Below are positions 1 through 8,355 of a DNA stretch of 64,000 bases, one piece after another. The DNA comes from Methylobacterium sp. 2A (GTDB lineage Bacteria > Pseudomonadota > Alphaproteobacteria > Rhizobiales > Beijerinckiaceae). The position numbers and the translations under genes are program-made. Where the stretch lies: assembly GCF_009806555.1 (NCBI RefSeq), contig NZ_VUOK01000021.1:1-64000 (forward strand), written 5' to 3'. The notes beneath the pieces are model-generated. The model made no database searches and was not told the DNA's origin. It was given only the letters and a program-made list of their open reading frames with translations. The first letter of the stretch is position 1. Each line of letters starts with the position of its first letter.

Positions 1-98
1 GCAAGGCGCAGGAGCTGAAGGGCGAGGCGCAGAAGGCGGTGGGCGACGTCAAGGACGGCGCGAAGCACCTCGCCGACACGATCACCGGAAAGCGCTGA
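1..98 (+). CDS. CsbD-like stress protein, 3' end only
   Basis: Only the last 31 codons are present, read from base 3 to a TGA at 96-98; the start lies outside the window. The peptide is rich in Lys, Glu and Ala and contains the KGEAQKAVGDVKDG pattern typical of CsbD-family proteins, small hydrophilic general-stress proteins of unknown biochemical role. The next gene begins 83 bp downstream on the same strand with its own strong ribosome-binding site, so the two may be co-transcribed. Confidence 0.7.
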   Translation, partial: KAQELKGEAQKAVGDVKDGAKHLADTITGKR

Positions 99-181
99 CG
101 CCGCACCGATGGCGACGGGGCGGCACCGATCCGGACGTCGCCCCGACACGACGTTCAACCGTACCAATACAGGAGATACAC

Positions 182-565
182 ATGAACCGCGACCAGATCC
201 GTGGCGCGTCCCGTCACCTCAAGGGGCGCGCCCAGACTGCCTTCGGCGGCTTGGGCGGTGATCCGGTCCGCCAAGTCCGCGGCGCCGTGAACCAAGTGGC
301 CGGCGGCGCGCAATACGCCTATGGCCGTGCCCGGGACCGGGCCGAGGACCTCGCCGAAGAGGGGCACCACCTCGCACACGAGGCGCGGGAGCGGGCCGAC
401 CATCTCATCGATGAAGGCCGCCACTATGCCGATGAGGCCCGCCGCCGTGTGACGACCCACGGCCAGCGGGCCATCCGTTACGCCGACGCCAACCGCACCA
501 CCACGTTGCTGGCTTTCGTCGGCGTGGCCTTCGCGCTGGGCTGGATCGCCCGCTCCGCCCGCTGA
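182..565 (+). CDS. CsbD/DUF883-like membrane-anchored stress protein
   Basis: This 127-residue protein has a hydrophilic, strongly charged helical body (about residues 1-100, with Arg/Glu/His repeats such as ARDRAEDLAEEGHH) and one C-terminal membrane segment at about residues 106-122, followed by a short positive tail. That architecture matches the CsbD and ElaB/YqjD-DUF883 type of stress proteins, which sit on the inner membrane by a C-terminal anchor. The start is supported by an AGGAG motif seven bases before the ATG. It follows another CsbD-like gene and precedes a 34-residue ORF, suggesting a small stress operon. The biochemical function is unknown. Confidence 0.7.
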   Translation: MNRDQIRGASRHLKGRAQTAFGGLGGDPVRQVRGAVNQVAGGAQYAYGRARDRAEDLAEEGHHLAHEARERADHLIDEGRHYADEARRRVTTHGQRAIRYADANRTTTLLAFVGVAFALGWIARSAR

Positions 566-580
566 CATCAGGAGATCTTC

Positions 581-685
581 ATGATCCGCAAGGTGCTCAC
601 AGCCCTCGTGCTGCCGAGGCTCATCGCCTTCGTCACGCGTCGCCTTTCCGGCCGTGCGGCCACCCCGCCGCGCCGGGGCTACTGA
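581..685 (+). CDS. Small basic hypothetical protein (34 aa)
   Basis: A short ORF starts 15 bp after the preceding stop codon with an excellent ribosome-binding site (CAGGAGATCTTC before ATG). The product is 34 residues: a hydrophobic stretch at about 5-18 (VLTALVLPRLIAFV) followed by an Arg-rich, Pro-rich tail. It could be a tiny membrane-associated peptide co-expressed with the CsbD-like gene. I recognise no family. The case rests on the ribosome-binding site and operon position; short length is the main doubt. Confidence 0.5.
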   Translation: MIRKVLTALVLPRLIAFVTRRLSGRAATPPRRGY

Positions 686-1049
686 CCGCCGCGCCTGTCG
701 GCTTTCGCTGTCCCATCTCGGACCCGCTGCAATACGAGCCGGGGGGCGGCCGCGGCCAGCGCGGCCGGCACGGAATCGAATTTCGGCGCCTCCAGCATAA
801 CCACGACGCTGCGGCGGTAATCCTCGATGTCCGCGGGTCCCGCCGCGGCGGCCTGTGCCTAACCGACGAGGCGGAGGTTCAATCCGCGCCGCGTGGAGGC
901 TGTGCCCAGCGGGCCGCCGACGTCTTCAACGACGCGGTCAAATCCGGGCGGCATGCCGGTTATGCAGGACCTGACCGCCATCACTGGAGATACCGGCGCC
1001 TTGGGCGCAATGCGTGGCCAGTGCCTGCGCACCACCCTTGCGCAAGGTC
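686..1049. other. Stretch without a supported gene
   Basis: Nothing convincing is encoded here. On the minus strand an open frame between about 683 and 860 reads like a protein C-terminus (for example DIEDYRRSVVVMLEAP) but has no usable start codon and an in-frame TAG just upstream. It may be the tail of a decayed gene. Confidence 0.4.
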
Positions 1050-1316
1050 CTAACATCCCTGGGCGTCGCGCAGAACAGCCCGAACCTGTCCGGCCGCAAC
1101 CGAGAGTGCGGTCTCCTCCGGAACAGCATCCGGATCGGTCCGCGCGAGGGAACCCAGCCTGTAGACAATCCTGTGCTCCACCGCCTGCAGCAACTCGCGC
1201 GCAGGCTCCGCCTCGATGCGCAGCAGCGTCTGCGCGAGGTCGAGATAAGCGCTCCGCAGGAGGCTGAAAGCGAAGCGCGTCGCGGCTTCATCCGCGATCG
1301 GTGTCATATTGGTCAT
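1050..1316 (-). CDS. Hypothetical protein (88 aa)
   Basis: I do not recognise the family. The protein is mostly helical, beginning MTNMTPIADEAATRF, with Leu/Ala/Arg-rich helices through its length and no membrane segment or Cys pair. I chose the ATG at 1316, not the in-frame one at 1346, because it has a clear CAGGAG ribosome-binding site eight bases upstream, while the upstream ATG has none. The gene is isolated: AT-richer DNA lies upstream (1340-1400) and probably carries its promoter. Length and composition suit a small soluble accessory protein, but no function can be inferred. Confidence 0.55.
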   Translation of the reverse strand: MTNMTPIADEAATRFAFSLLRSAYLDLAQTLLRIEAEPARELLQAVEHRIVYRLGSLARTDPDAVPEETALSVAAGQVRAVLRDAQGC

Positions 1317-1788
1317 CGCGTGCTCCTGAACAAACACGCTCCCCATGCCGATGATCTTATATATGTTTCCTTATAGATTGCAAAACTATCAGAAACAGGG
1401 GGCGGAATCTGTGCCTCGCGCCGATGGGCGAGGCCGAAGATTTAACACATGATGATCGTCGGCCATGGCGGAAACGGCAGGTCTGCATCCGTTCCGGCGC
1501 GCAGCATCCCCGCCTTCGGCATCGTCGCCGGCCGCTCGCAGCCGCAATTTTTCTGACCGCGCAGCGAAGAGTTTTTCAGAGGCCCTGCATGCCGATAATA
1601 GATTACCATGCAACCGCAGACGAGCAGCGTGCCGCGGCGCCGCATATATTGATGCGATGCAATAGAATGCGAACGAAAAACTCAGCTGGTCCCGCGCCTG
1701 GTTTCGTTCCGGCCATGCGCAATCGGCAAGCGACGATGTCGAAGCTGGTCCGTTTAGCGAACGGAAGTCGGGGAGGATCACGGGCTCC
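1317..1788. other. Intergenic, AT-richer region upstream of two divergent genes
   Basis: No gene is supported. The part nearest 1340-1400 is unusually AT-rich for this genome (a TTATATATG stretch, and ATAG...CTAT around 1373-1390) and probably holds the promoter of the minus-strand hypothetical gene. The right part must carry the promoter of the CoA transferase at 1789. Confidence 0.4.
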
Positions 1789-3771
1789 ATGAGGAAGAAC
1801 AAGGTCATCTCGGCGCGGGAGGCGATCGCGCTGATCCGGGAGAACGATGTCCTCACAACCACGGGTTTCGTCCAGAGCTGCATCCCGGAGGCGCTTCACG
1901 CCGCTCTTGAAGCGCGCTTCGTCGAGACCGGCTCGCCCCGGGGCCTGACGCTGATCATGACGGCGGGCGCCGGCGACAGCAAAGGCCTCGGCACCGGCCG
2001 CCTGCACCATGACGGCCTGCTGTCGCGGGTGATCGCGGCCAATTTCGGCCGCATGCCGAAGGTCGCGAAGGCCGCGCAGGACAACCTGATCCGCGGCTAC
2101 AACCTGCCCCAGGGCGTCATCTCGCAGCTCTACCGGGCCTGCGCGGCCGGCCAGCCGGGGCTGTTCTCGAAGGTGGGCCTGAAGACCTATGTCGATCCGC
2201 GTCACGGCGGCGCCAAGGTCAACGAGCTGACGACCGACGACATCGTCAAGCTGGTCGAGGTCGATGGCGAGGAGTGGCTGTTCTACACCGCCACCAGGAT
2301 CGACGTGGCCTTCATCCGCGCCACTTCGGCGGACCCGTCGGGCAACCTCTCCTACGAGAAGGAGGCGCTGACCCTCGATTGCCTGGCCCAGGCCATGGCG
2401 GCCCGCAACAACGGCGGCATCGTCATCGCTCAGGTCGAGCGCATCGTCGATGACGGCTACCTGCTGCCCAAGGACGTGCGCGTACCCGGCATCCTGGTCG
2501 ATTGCGTCGTGGTCGCCGAACCCGAGATGCACCGGATGAACTACGGCGTGATGCACGACGCCGCGCTTGCCGGGGAGATCCGCGTGCCGGTCACCGGCAT
2601 CAAGCGGATGGCGCTCAACGAGCGCAAGATCATCGCGCGCCGCGCCGCGTTCGAATTGCCGCCGAACGGCGTGGTCAATCTCGGGGTCGGCGCGCCGGAG
2701 GGCATCGCGTCGGTGGCCAACGAGGAGAAGATCACCCCCTACATCACCCTGACCACCGAGGCGGGGGCGGTGGGTGGCGTACTGGCGTCGGGCTCCAGCT
2801 TCGGCGCCGCCACCAACGCCGATTGCATCATCGACCAGAACCAGATGTTCGACTTCTACGACGGTGGCGGCCTCGACATGACCTGCCTCGGCATGGCCGA
2901 GTGCGACGCCGCCGGCAACGTCAACACCTCGCGGTTCGGCGGCAAGCTGAACGGCTGCGGCGGCTTCATCAACATCTCGCAGAACGCCCGGACGGTCGTC
3001 TTCGCCGGCACCTTCACGGCGGGCGGGCTGGAGATCGCCGCCGATGACGGGCAGGTCCGGATCGTCAGCGAGGGCAAGGCGCGGAAGTTCGTCGCCTGCG
3101 TCCAGCAGAACACCTTCTCGGGTCCCTACGCGGTGGAGCGCTCGCAGCCGGTCCTCTACGTCACGGAGCGCTGCGTGTTCCAGCTGACGCCCGAGGGGCT
3201 GGAACTGATCGAGGTTGCGCCCGGCATCGACATCGAGCGGGACATCCTCGCCCACATGGATTTCGCCCCCGTGGTGCGCAATCCGGTGCCAATGGATCCC
3301 CGCATCTTCCGCGACGAGCCGATGGATCTGATCGCGGACCTGCTCAACCTCGATCTGAAGTCCCGCGTCAGCTACGACGGCGAGCGCAACATCCTCTTCA
3401 TCAACCTGGAAGGCTGGTACTGCCGGGTGAAGGGCGACATGGACGAGCTGCGCATGACCATCGTCGAGGCCTGTCGCAAGGCCGGCCAGCGGGTCAACGC
3501 CGTCATCAACCACGACGGCTTCCGGCTCAACGAGAACCTCGTCGACGATTACGCCAGCGTGCTGCAGTATCTGCAGGCGAACTACTACGCTACCACGACG
3601 CGCTACGCGACCAGCGCGTTCCTGCGCCTGAAGATGGAGGAGGCGCTGACCAGACGCGGTGTCGCCCCCCACGTCTTCGAGCGCAAGGAAGAGGCCCAGG
3701 CCTTCCTGAGCAGCACCGCGGACAAGAAGGCGCGCAAGCGGATCTCGCCCGCGGTGGCGTCGGCGGCGTAG
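1789..3771 (+). CDS. Acyl-CoA:acetate/3-ketoacid CoA transferase (YdiF/Pct type)
   Basis: This 660-residue protein is a fused alpha-beta CoA transferase of family I, which moves CoA between acyl-CoA and short-chain acids such as acetate, propionate or acetoacetate in the cytosol. The first half (about 7-250) and second half (about 270-510) are the two halves that form separate subunits in heteromeric enzymes. The catalytic Glu, which forms the glutamyl-CoA thioester, is E324 in TTEAGAVGG. A C-terminal extension (about 515-660) goes beyond the YdiF/Pct core and is common in proteobacterial members of this length. The ATG has a GGAGG motif 13 bases upstream. The substrate cannot be read from sequence. 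Confidence 0.88.
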   Translation: MRKNKVISAREAIALIRENDVLTTTGFVQSCIPEALHAALEARFVETGSPRGLTLIMTAGAGDSKGLGTGRLHHDGLLSRVIAANFGRMPKVAKAAQDNLIRGYNLPQGVISQLYRACAAGQPGLFSKVGLKTYVDPRHGGAKVNELTTDDIVKLVEVDGEEWLFYTATRIDVAFIRATSADPSGNLSYEKEALTLDCLAQAMAARNNGGIVIAQVERIVDDGYLLPKDVRVPGILVDCVVVAEPEMHRMNYGVMHDAALAGEIRVPVTGIKRMALNERKIIARRAAFELPPNGVVNLGVGAPEGIASVANEEKITPYITLTTEAGAVGGVLASGSSFGAATNADCIIDQNQMFDFYDGGGLDMTCLGMAECDAAGNVNTSRFGGKLNGCGGFINISQNARTVVFAGTFTAGGLEIAADDGQVRIVSEGKARKFVACVQQNTFSGPYAVERSQPVLYVTERCVFQLTPEGLELIEVAPGIDIERDILAHMDFAPVVRNPVPMDPRIFRDEPMDLIADLLNLDLKSRVSYDGERNILFINLEGWYCRVKGDMDELRMTIVEACRKAGQRVNAVINHDGFRLNENLVDDYASVLQYLQANYYATTTRYATSAFLRLKMEEALTRRGVAPHVFERKEEAQAFLSSTADKKARKRISPAVASAA

Positions 3772-3860
3772 GCGCTGCGGGTCCGCGCGCATACGGCTGG
3801 GTGGTGATCTGGTATACGGGCCGGACCCGTCCCATGCGGGCACCGCCGCCACGCGTCGCC

Positions 3861-3876
3861 AGGAGCCGCGAACCTG
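3861..3876 (+). promoter_or_regulatory. Ribosome-binding site preceding a probable CTG start
   Basis: AGGAG at 3861-3865 lies eight bases before the CTG at 3874. This CTG is the only near-cognate start between the in-frame TGA at 3805 and conserved coding sequence of the CitG-like gene, and there is no ATG, GTG or TTG in that frame before residue 54. Confidence 0.5.
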
Positions 3877-4803
3877 CGCCAGTCCGATCACCTCGTCACG
3901 TCGCATGCCGACGCTGTCGCGCGGCGCGCCGGGCACGTCGCGGCCCTCGCGCATGCCGCGCTGATCGCCGAGCTGGAGACCTTTCCGAAGCCGGGCCTCG
4001 TCAGCCCGGTCGATTCCGGAAGCCACGACGATATGGATGCCGATACCCTGCGGCGGAGCGCGGCGGCGCTCCGGCCGTTCTTTGCGGAACTCGTCGTGGC
4101 GGGGGCTCGGAGCGCCGCCATGGCGGATCTCCGCGCGATCGGGATCCGGGCCGAGGCCGCCATGATGCGCGCGACCGGCGGGATCAACGCGCATCGCGGC
4201 GCCATCTTCTCGTTGGGCCTGATCTGCGCCGCGGCCGGCGCGATCGGCGGGTCCCCCGCCGCTGCAGAAGCCTACGCGGAGGCGGTGGGGACCCGCTGGG
4301 GGGCGGAGATTGCCCGCGTGCCGGCATCCCCCGTCAGCCATGGGGGCCGGGCCGTTCGGCGTTACGGGGTCGGCGGTGCCAGCGCCCAGGCGGCGGCGGG
4401 TTTTCCCACGCTCTGCTCGGTCGGGCTACCGGCCCTTCGGTTGGGCCGTGCCCGCGCGCCCGACGACCCGGAAGCCGCACGCGTCGATTGCTTCTTCGCC
4501 CTGCTCGCCGTCGTCGACGATACGAATCTTCTCCATCGCGGCGGCGCGGAGGGTCTGGCGACCGCGCGGGCGCGCGCGGAGGCTTTCCGGGAAGCCGGCG
4601 GGGTCGCCGCGCCGGGCTGGCGCGATCGGGCCGCCGCCGTGCACCACGCCTTCGTGGCGGCGCGGCTCAGCCCCGGGGGCTGTGCCGATCTCCTCGCGGC
4701 GACACTCCTGCTCGATTCACTCGGGGCGACGCAGCATCGGTCGCTGGACTTGCGGCGCGCCGCATCGGTCGCATTCTCCCGAGGCTCGGCGATACCCAGA
4801 TAG
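3874..4803 (+). CDS. Triphosphoribosyl-dephospho-CoA synthase-like protein (CitG/MdcB family)
   Basis: Family members join dephospho-CoA to ATP-derived triphosphoribose, making the precursor of the prosthetic group used by malonate decarboxylase or citrate lyase. Visible hallmarks are PKPGLVSPVDSGSHDDMD (residues 38-55) and GGINAHRGAIF (102-112). The first in-frame ATG is at residue 54, inside the first conserved motif, so translation must begin upstream; CTG 3874 with its AGGAG is the best candidate, giving 309 residues. No malonate decarboxylase or citrate lyase subunit is present in the window, so the acceptor is unknown. CitG-like genes also occur in other cofactor contexts, so the substrate assignment is family-level only. 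Confidence 0.75.
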   Translation: MRQSDHLVTSHADAVARRAGHVAALAHAALIAELETFPKPGLVSPVDSGSHDDMDADTLRRSAAALRPFFAELVVAGARSAAMADLRAIGIRAEAAMMRATGGINAHRGAIFSLGLICAAAGAIGGSPAAAEAYAEAVGTRWGAEIARVPASPVSHGGRAVRRYGVGGASAQAAAGFPTLCSVGLPALRLGRARAPDDPEAARVDCFFALLAVVDDTNLLHRGGAEGLATARARAEAFREAGGVAAPGWRDRAAAVHHAFVAARLSPGGCADLLAATLLLDSLGATQHRSLDLRRAASVAFSRGSAIPR

Positions 4804-4834
4804 TGGTTCTCGCCTCCCCTGCCCCGGCCTCCCC

Positions 4835-5569
4835 GTGACCTTGATCCGGATCGCGCTCCTCGCGTTCGTTGTTCTCTTCGTCGTGCCCGTCGCGATCTCC
4901 GCCACGCTCTACTGGCTACGGGCCAGCGGTGATTGGCGGCTCGCCGACCGTTCGAGTGCGGGGCTGCTCCCACCCGCCGAGGCCGAGCCGGGCGCGGTCG
5001 TCCGGATCTTCTCGGCGCGCACGGTGAGCTGGCGCGGGATCGTGGCGACGCATAGCTGGATCGTCATCAAGGGGCCGGGCGAGCGCGCCTATCGGCGCTT
5101 CGACTACACGGCCTGGGGGCAGCCGATCTGGATCGACCGTTTCGTCCCGGACGGGCGGTGGTTCGGAAACCCGCCCGAGACAATCTTCGCGGCGGACGGG
5201 GCGGCGGCCGAGGCGATGCTGCCGCGTATTCGGAAAGCCGTCGCCGAGTACCGCTATGCCCGGCCCGGCGATTACGTCGTCTGGCCGGGGCCGAACTCGA
5301 ACACCTTCGTGGCCGCCGTCATGGCGGCCGTGCCGGAGATCCAGGCCTGCCTGCCGACAACGGCGATCGGCAAGGATTTTCCCTATGACGGTCGATGGAT
5401 CGGCCGGACGCCCTCCGGGACCGGCATTCGGATCAATCTTGGGGGCTATGCCGGGCTGACGATCGGCTGGGTCGAGGGGATCGAGCTGAATCTGCTCGGC
5501 GGCGTCGCCGGGATCGATCTGCGCCGGCCCGGACTCAAGCTGCCGGCCCTGGGGCGGGTCGGGATCTAG
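4835..5569 (+). CDS. DUF3750 family membrane-anchored protein
   Basis: The 244-residue product starts at GTG and has an N-terminal membrane anchor at about residues 4-27, then a soluble domain. A conserved-looking His in THSW (H73) and the motif GPNSNTFV (152-159) resemble permuted papain-like DUF3750 proteins, in which an Asn/Thr-rich turn shapes the active region. Function in the family is not established. The gene follows the CitG-like gene by 31 bp and may be co-transcribed. The ribosome-binding site is weak; an alternative TTG start lies two codons further in. A strong hairpin lies 22 bp after the stop. Confidence 0.75.
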   Translation: MTLIRIALLAFVVLFVVPVAISATLYWLRASGDWRLADRSSAGLLPPAEAEPGAVVRIFSARTVSWRGIVATHSWIVIKGPGERAYRRFDYTAWGQPIWIDRFVPDGRWFGNPPETIFAADGAAAEAMLPRIRKAVAEYRYARPGDYVVWPGPNSNTFVAAVMAAVPEIQACLPTTAIGKDFPYDGRWIGRTPSGTGIRINLGGYAGLTIGWVEGIELNLLGGVAGIDLRRPGLKLPALGRVGI

Positions 5570-5590
5570 GGTCGATCCCTGCATCCTGCG

Positions 5591-5620
5591 CCGGAGCCGC
5601 CCGGTGCCGGGCCGCTCCGG
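5591..5620. terminator. Bidirectional terminator-like hairpin
   Basis: Two 14-base arms (5591-5604 and 5607-5620) are complementary except for one C-C mismatch, giving a very GC-rich hairpin in the short gap between the convergent DUF3750 and mqo genes. There is no clear T-tract, so termination is inferred from position and stem strength. Confidence 0.55.
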
Positions 5621-5636
5621 ACGCGGACCACACCAC

Positions 5637-7364
5637 TCAGGGCGCGAGGTCGTGAACCGGCTCCTTTACCGTCGCGGGATTGCTGTTCAGGACGGTGCTG
5701 CCGGTGGAGACCGGCTTCAGCACCGCGCGGTCGATCTGCGGCGGCGCGGGCAGTTCGAGGGCGGCACTGGTGTCGGCCCATTCCTGCGCGACGCGATCCG
5801 GATCGTCGTTGAGCTTGGTGCCGTAGCTCGGGACGATCGCGCGGATCTTGGCCTGCCATTCCGGCGTGGCGACGTTCTTGGGAAAAACCTTCTCCAGCAC
5901 CTGCAGCATGATCGGCGCCGCCGTGGAGGCGCCCGGCGAGGCCCCGAGGAGAGCCGCGATGCTGCCGTCCCTGGCGTTGACGATCTCGGTGCCGAGCTTC
6001 AGCACGCCGCCCTTCTGCGGATCGCGCTTGATGATCTGCACGCGCTGGCCCGCCTGCCAGAGGCGCCAGTCTTCCTTCCTGGCCTTCGGGAAGTAGTCGC
6101 GCAGGGCCGCGATGCGGTCGTCGTCCGACAGCATGAGCTGCCCGGCGAGGTACTCGACCAGTGGAAACTCATCCAGGCCGACGCGCATCATCGGCCAGAT
6201 GTTGCTGGTCGTGGTGGATGACAGGAGGTCGAGATACGAACCCTCCTTCAGGAACTTCGTCGAGAAGGTCGCGAACGGCCCGAACAGGATCACGCGCTTG
6301 CCGCCGAGCATCCGTGTGTCGAGGTGCGGCACCGACATCGGCGGTGAGCCGACCGACGCCTTGCCGTAGGCCTTCGCGAGGTGGAGCGTCGCGATGTCGG
6401 GATTGTCGTTGATCAGGAACGAGCCGCCCACCGGGAAGCCGGCATAGTCGTCGCCCTCCGGGATGCCGGATTTCTGCAGCAGGTGCAGCGCGCCGCCGCC
6501 CGCGCCGATGAACACGAACTTGGCGTCGACACTCTGCCGGGACCCGTCCTTGAGATACTTGGAGGTCACCCGCCAGGACCCGTCCGCGTTCTTGACGATG
6601 CTCTCGACCTCGGTCGAGAGCCGCAGTTTGAAGCTCGGCTGCTTCTGCAGATAGGCGACGTATTGCCGGGTGACCTCGCCCCACTCGCAATCGGTGCCGA
6701 GCGGCGACCATGTGGCGGCGACCTTCTGCTTGGGATCGCGCCCGTCCATCATCAGCGGCACCCATTTGCGCAGCTGCTCCGGATCCTCCGAATATTCCAT
6801 GCCGGCGAAGAGCGGGCTCGCCTTCAATGCCTCCCAGCGCTTCTTCAGATAGGCGATGTTGTCGTCGCCCCAGACGAAGCTCATATGCGGCGTGTGATTG
6901 ATGAAGGAACGCGGATTCGTCATCACGCCGGTCTTGACCTGATAGGCCAGGAACTGGCGCGTGACCTGGAAGGCTTCGTTGATCTCAACGGCCTTTGGAA
7001 TTTCGACCTGTCCGTTCTTCTCGGGCGTGTAGTTCAGCTCTGCGAGGGCCGAGTGGCCCGTGCCGGCATTGTTCCAGCCGTTCGAGCTCTCCAGCGCGAC
7101 CTGATCCAGGCGTTCCACCATCTGGATCGACCACGTCGGCTCGAGTTCGTTGAGCCAGAGACCCAGCGTCGCGCTCATGATGCCGCCGCCGATCAGCAGG
7201 ACATCGACCTTGCTGTCAGCTGCCTCGGCCAGCGCCAGCGACGTCGGCAGCGAAGCCGCCGCCAGTCCGAAAGCCGCGGTTCCGAGGAGCTGCCTCCGGC
7301 TCAGCGGCGCCGCGGTCTGCGGATGCCGGTGGTGGAAGGGCACGGTCTGATCGTCGGCACGCAT
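5637..7364 (-). CDS. mqo: Malate:quinone oxidoreductase with Tat signal peptide
   Basis: Mqo is an FAD enzyme that oxidises L-malate to oxaloacetate and passes electrons to the quinone pool. The 575-residue protein has the FAD-binding GGGIMS at 59-64 and family motifs [19 protein letters not shown] and LLGASPGAS. Unusually it begins with a twin-arginine signal: SRRQLLG at residues 22-28 followed by a hydrophobic stretch and a probable cleavage site after ALA near residue 46. Most Mqo proteins are cytoplasmic peripheral membrane proteins, so this one is predicted to be folded with FAD and exported to the periplasm. It stands alone as a single gene, with a hairpin at its 3' end. Confidence 0.92.
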   Translation of the reverse strand: MRADDQTVPFHHRHPQTAAPLSRRQLLGTAAFGLAAASLPTSLALAEAADSKVDVLLIGGGIMSATLGLWLNELEPTWSIQMVERLDQVALESSNGWNNAGTGHSALAELNYTPEKNGQVEIPKAVEINEAFQVTRQFLAYQVKTGVMTNPRSFINHTPHMSFVWGDDNIAYLKKRWEALKASPLFAGMEYSEDPEQLRKWVPLMMDGRDPKQKVAATWSPLGTDCEWGEVTRQYVAYLQKQPSFKLRLSTEVESIVKNADGSWRVTSKYLKDGSRQSVDAKFVFIGAGGGALHLLQKSGIPEGDDYAGFPVGGSFLINDNPDIATLHLAKAYGKASVGSPPMSVPHLDTRMLGGKRVILFGPFATFSTKFLKEGSYLDLLSSTTTSNIWPMMRVGLDEFPLVEYLAGQLMLSDDDRIAALRDYFPKARKEDWRLWQAGQRVQIIKRDPQKGGVLKLGTEIVNARDGSIAALLGASPGASTAAPIMLQVLEKVFPKNVATPEWQAKIRAIVPSYGTKLNDDPDRVAQEWADTSAALELPAPPQIDRAVLKPVSTGSTVLNSNPATVKEPVHDLAP

Positions 7365-7945
7365 GGCGGATCCCGATTGACGGGCGGACGTGCGTGGTCA
7401 GCACGTCCGCGGAATGGACACGGACAAAGTCGGCGACGGGGACGTCCCGTGCCGGCCTTCCGGATCGTTTCCTCGGGACCTTCGCGAGACACGCCCGGCG
7501 CTGGCCTGGTGCGCTCAGGCGTTTCGGTTTCGCGCTCAACCGCCGCGCAAGGCAGGTTCGAGCGCGAATCCGATCGTTCGCGTGCTGGATCGCTTGCTTT
7601 GTTATTGCCCGCACCGGAGCGTGACCCGAGCGTCAGGGGCGCATGCGGCCCAGATCCGATCGGCCGCACCATGATCGGCGACCAAGGCGGGTCCGACGCA
7701 TCGGCCGGGTCAGCTCGGCCGCTGATGGGCGTCCTCTTAGAGGATGAAGCGTGGCAGGACAATCTCCGAAATCCCGGCGCGCGAACTGGCGCCGCCGTTC
7801 TCAACAACGGCGATATCGGCCCGATTTTCGTTATCGTCTCTACTCAACGATGCTTCCTTCGACATGAGGGAATGCGAGCGCCGAGCATTCGCGTCAGCAG
7901 CATCGACCGGCACAGATTGGTCGACACCGGGTATGAAGCTCCGGT
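7365..7945. other. Stretch without a supported gene
   Basis: Open frames exist on both strands but none has a family signature, a ribosome-binding site and sensible codon use together. The part next to 7365 should contain the mqo promoter. Confidence 0.4.
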
Positions 7946-8251
7946 TCACGACGAACGCACCGATGCGATGTGTTCGAACCGGACGCGGCTGCGTGACAGG
8001 TGGCCCGCGCCCCAATTCGGCATGGCGCGCCACAGGGGCATGACCTCGGCGACATCACCGGTGAGCCGAACGGTGCGCGGCTGCTCCGTACCGACCCAGT
8101 CGGGTGCCCAAGCCGTCTCGACCGAGGTGATCCACTCGTTTCCTTCGATCCGGTAATGGCTGATAGAGGCGACCACGCTCTTCATCCGTTCGGCGCGCAC
8201 GGCGTCCGTGGAGGCCGGCTTCCGATCGCTGTCCTTCCGATTGAACGCCAC
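7946..8251 (-). pseudogene. Lipocalin-like domain protein, N-terminally truncated
   Basis: The 101-residue reading frame matches the second half of small lipocalin-like proteins: a Ser/Thr-Asp-Ala-x-Arg segment, then SHYRIEGNEWITSVETAW, then WVGTEQ and a closing RVRFEHI strand. The usual first 50-60 residues (the GTWRLVSF-type opening) are missing, and an in-frame TGA lies directly before the only upstream start (GTG at 8251). It therefore looks like a 5'-truncated gene. A functional short variant cannot be excluded. Ligand and role are unknown even for intact relatives. Confidence 0.5.
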
Positions 8252-8355
8252 TCAGCCATCGCGGGTGGAGATCGCGCGTCCGCGGGGCGTGCTGCCCGTC
8301 GCGCCGGCTCTATAGCGGGAGACGAGCGGTCGGCGCACGCCTTTCTCTCAGACCG

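Noticed and set aside
1603..4341. Very long minus-strand open frame opposite the CoA transferase
   Set aside because: It is antisense to a clear gene with catalytic motifs; its composition (Asp/Val/Gly/Arg/His-rich) is typical of the mirror frame of high-GC coding DNA.
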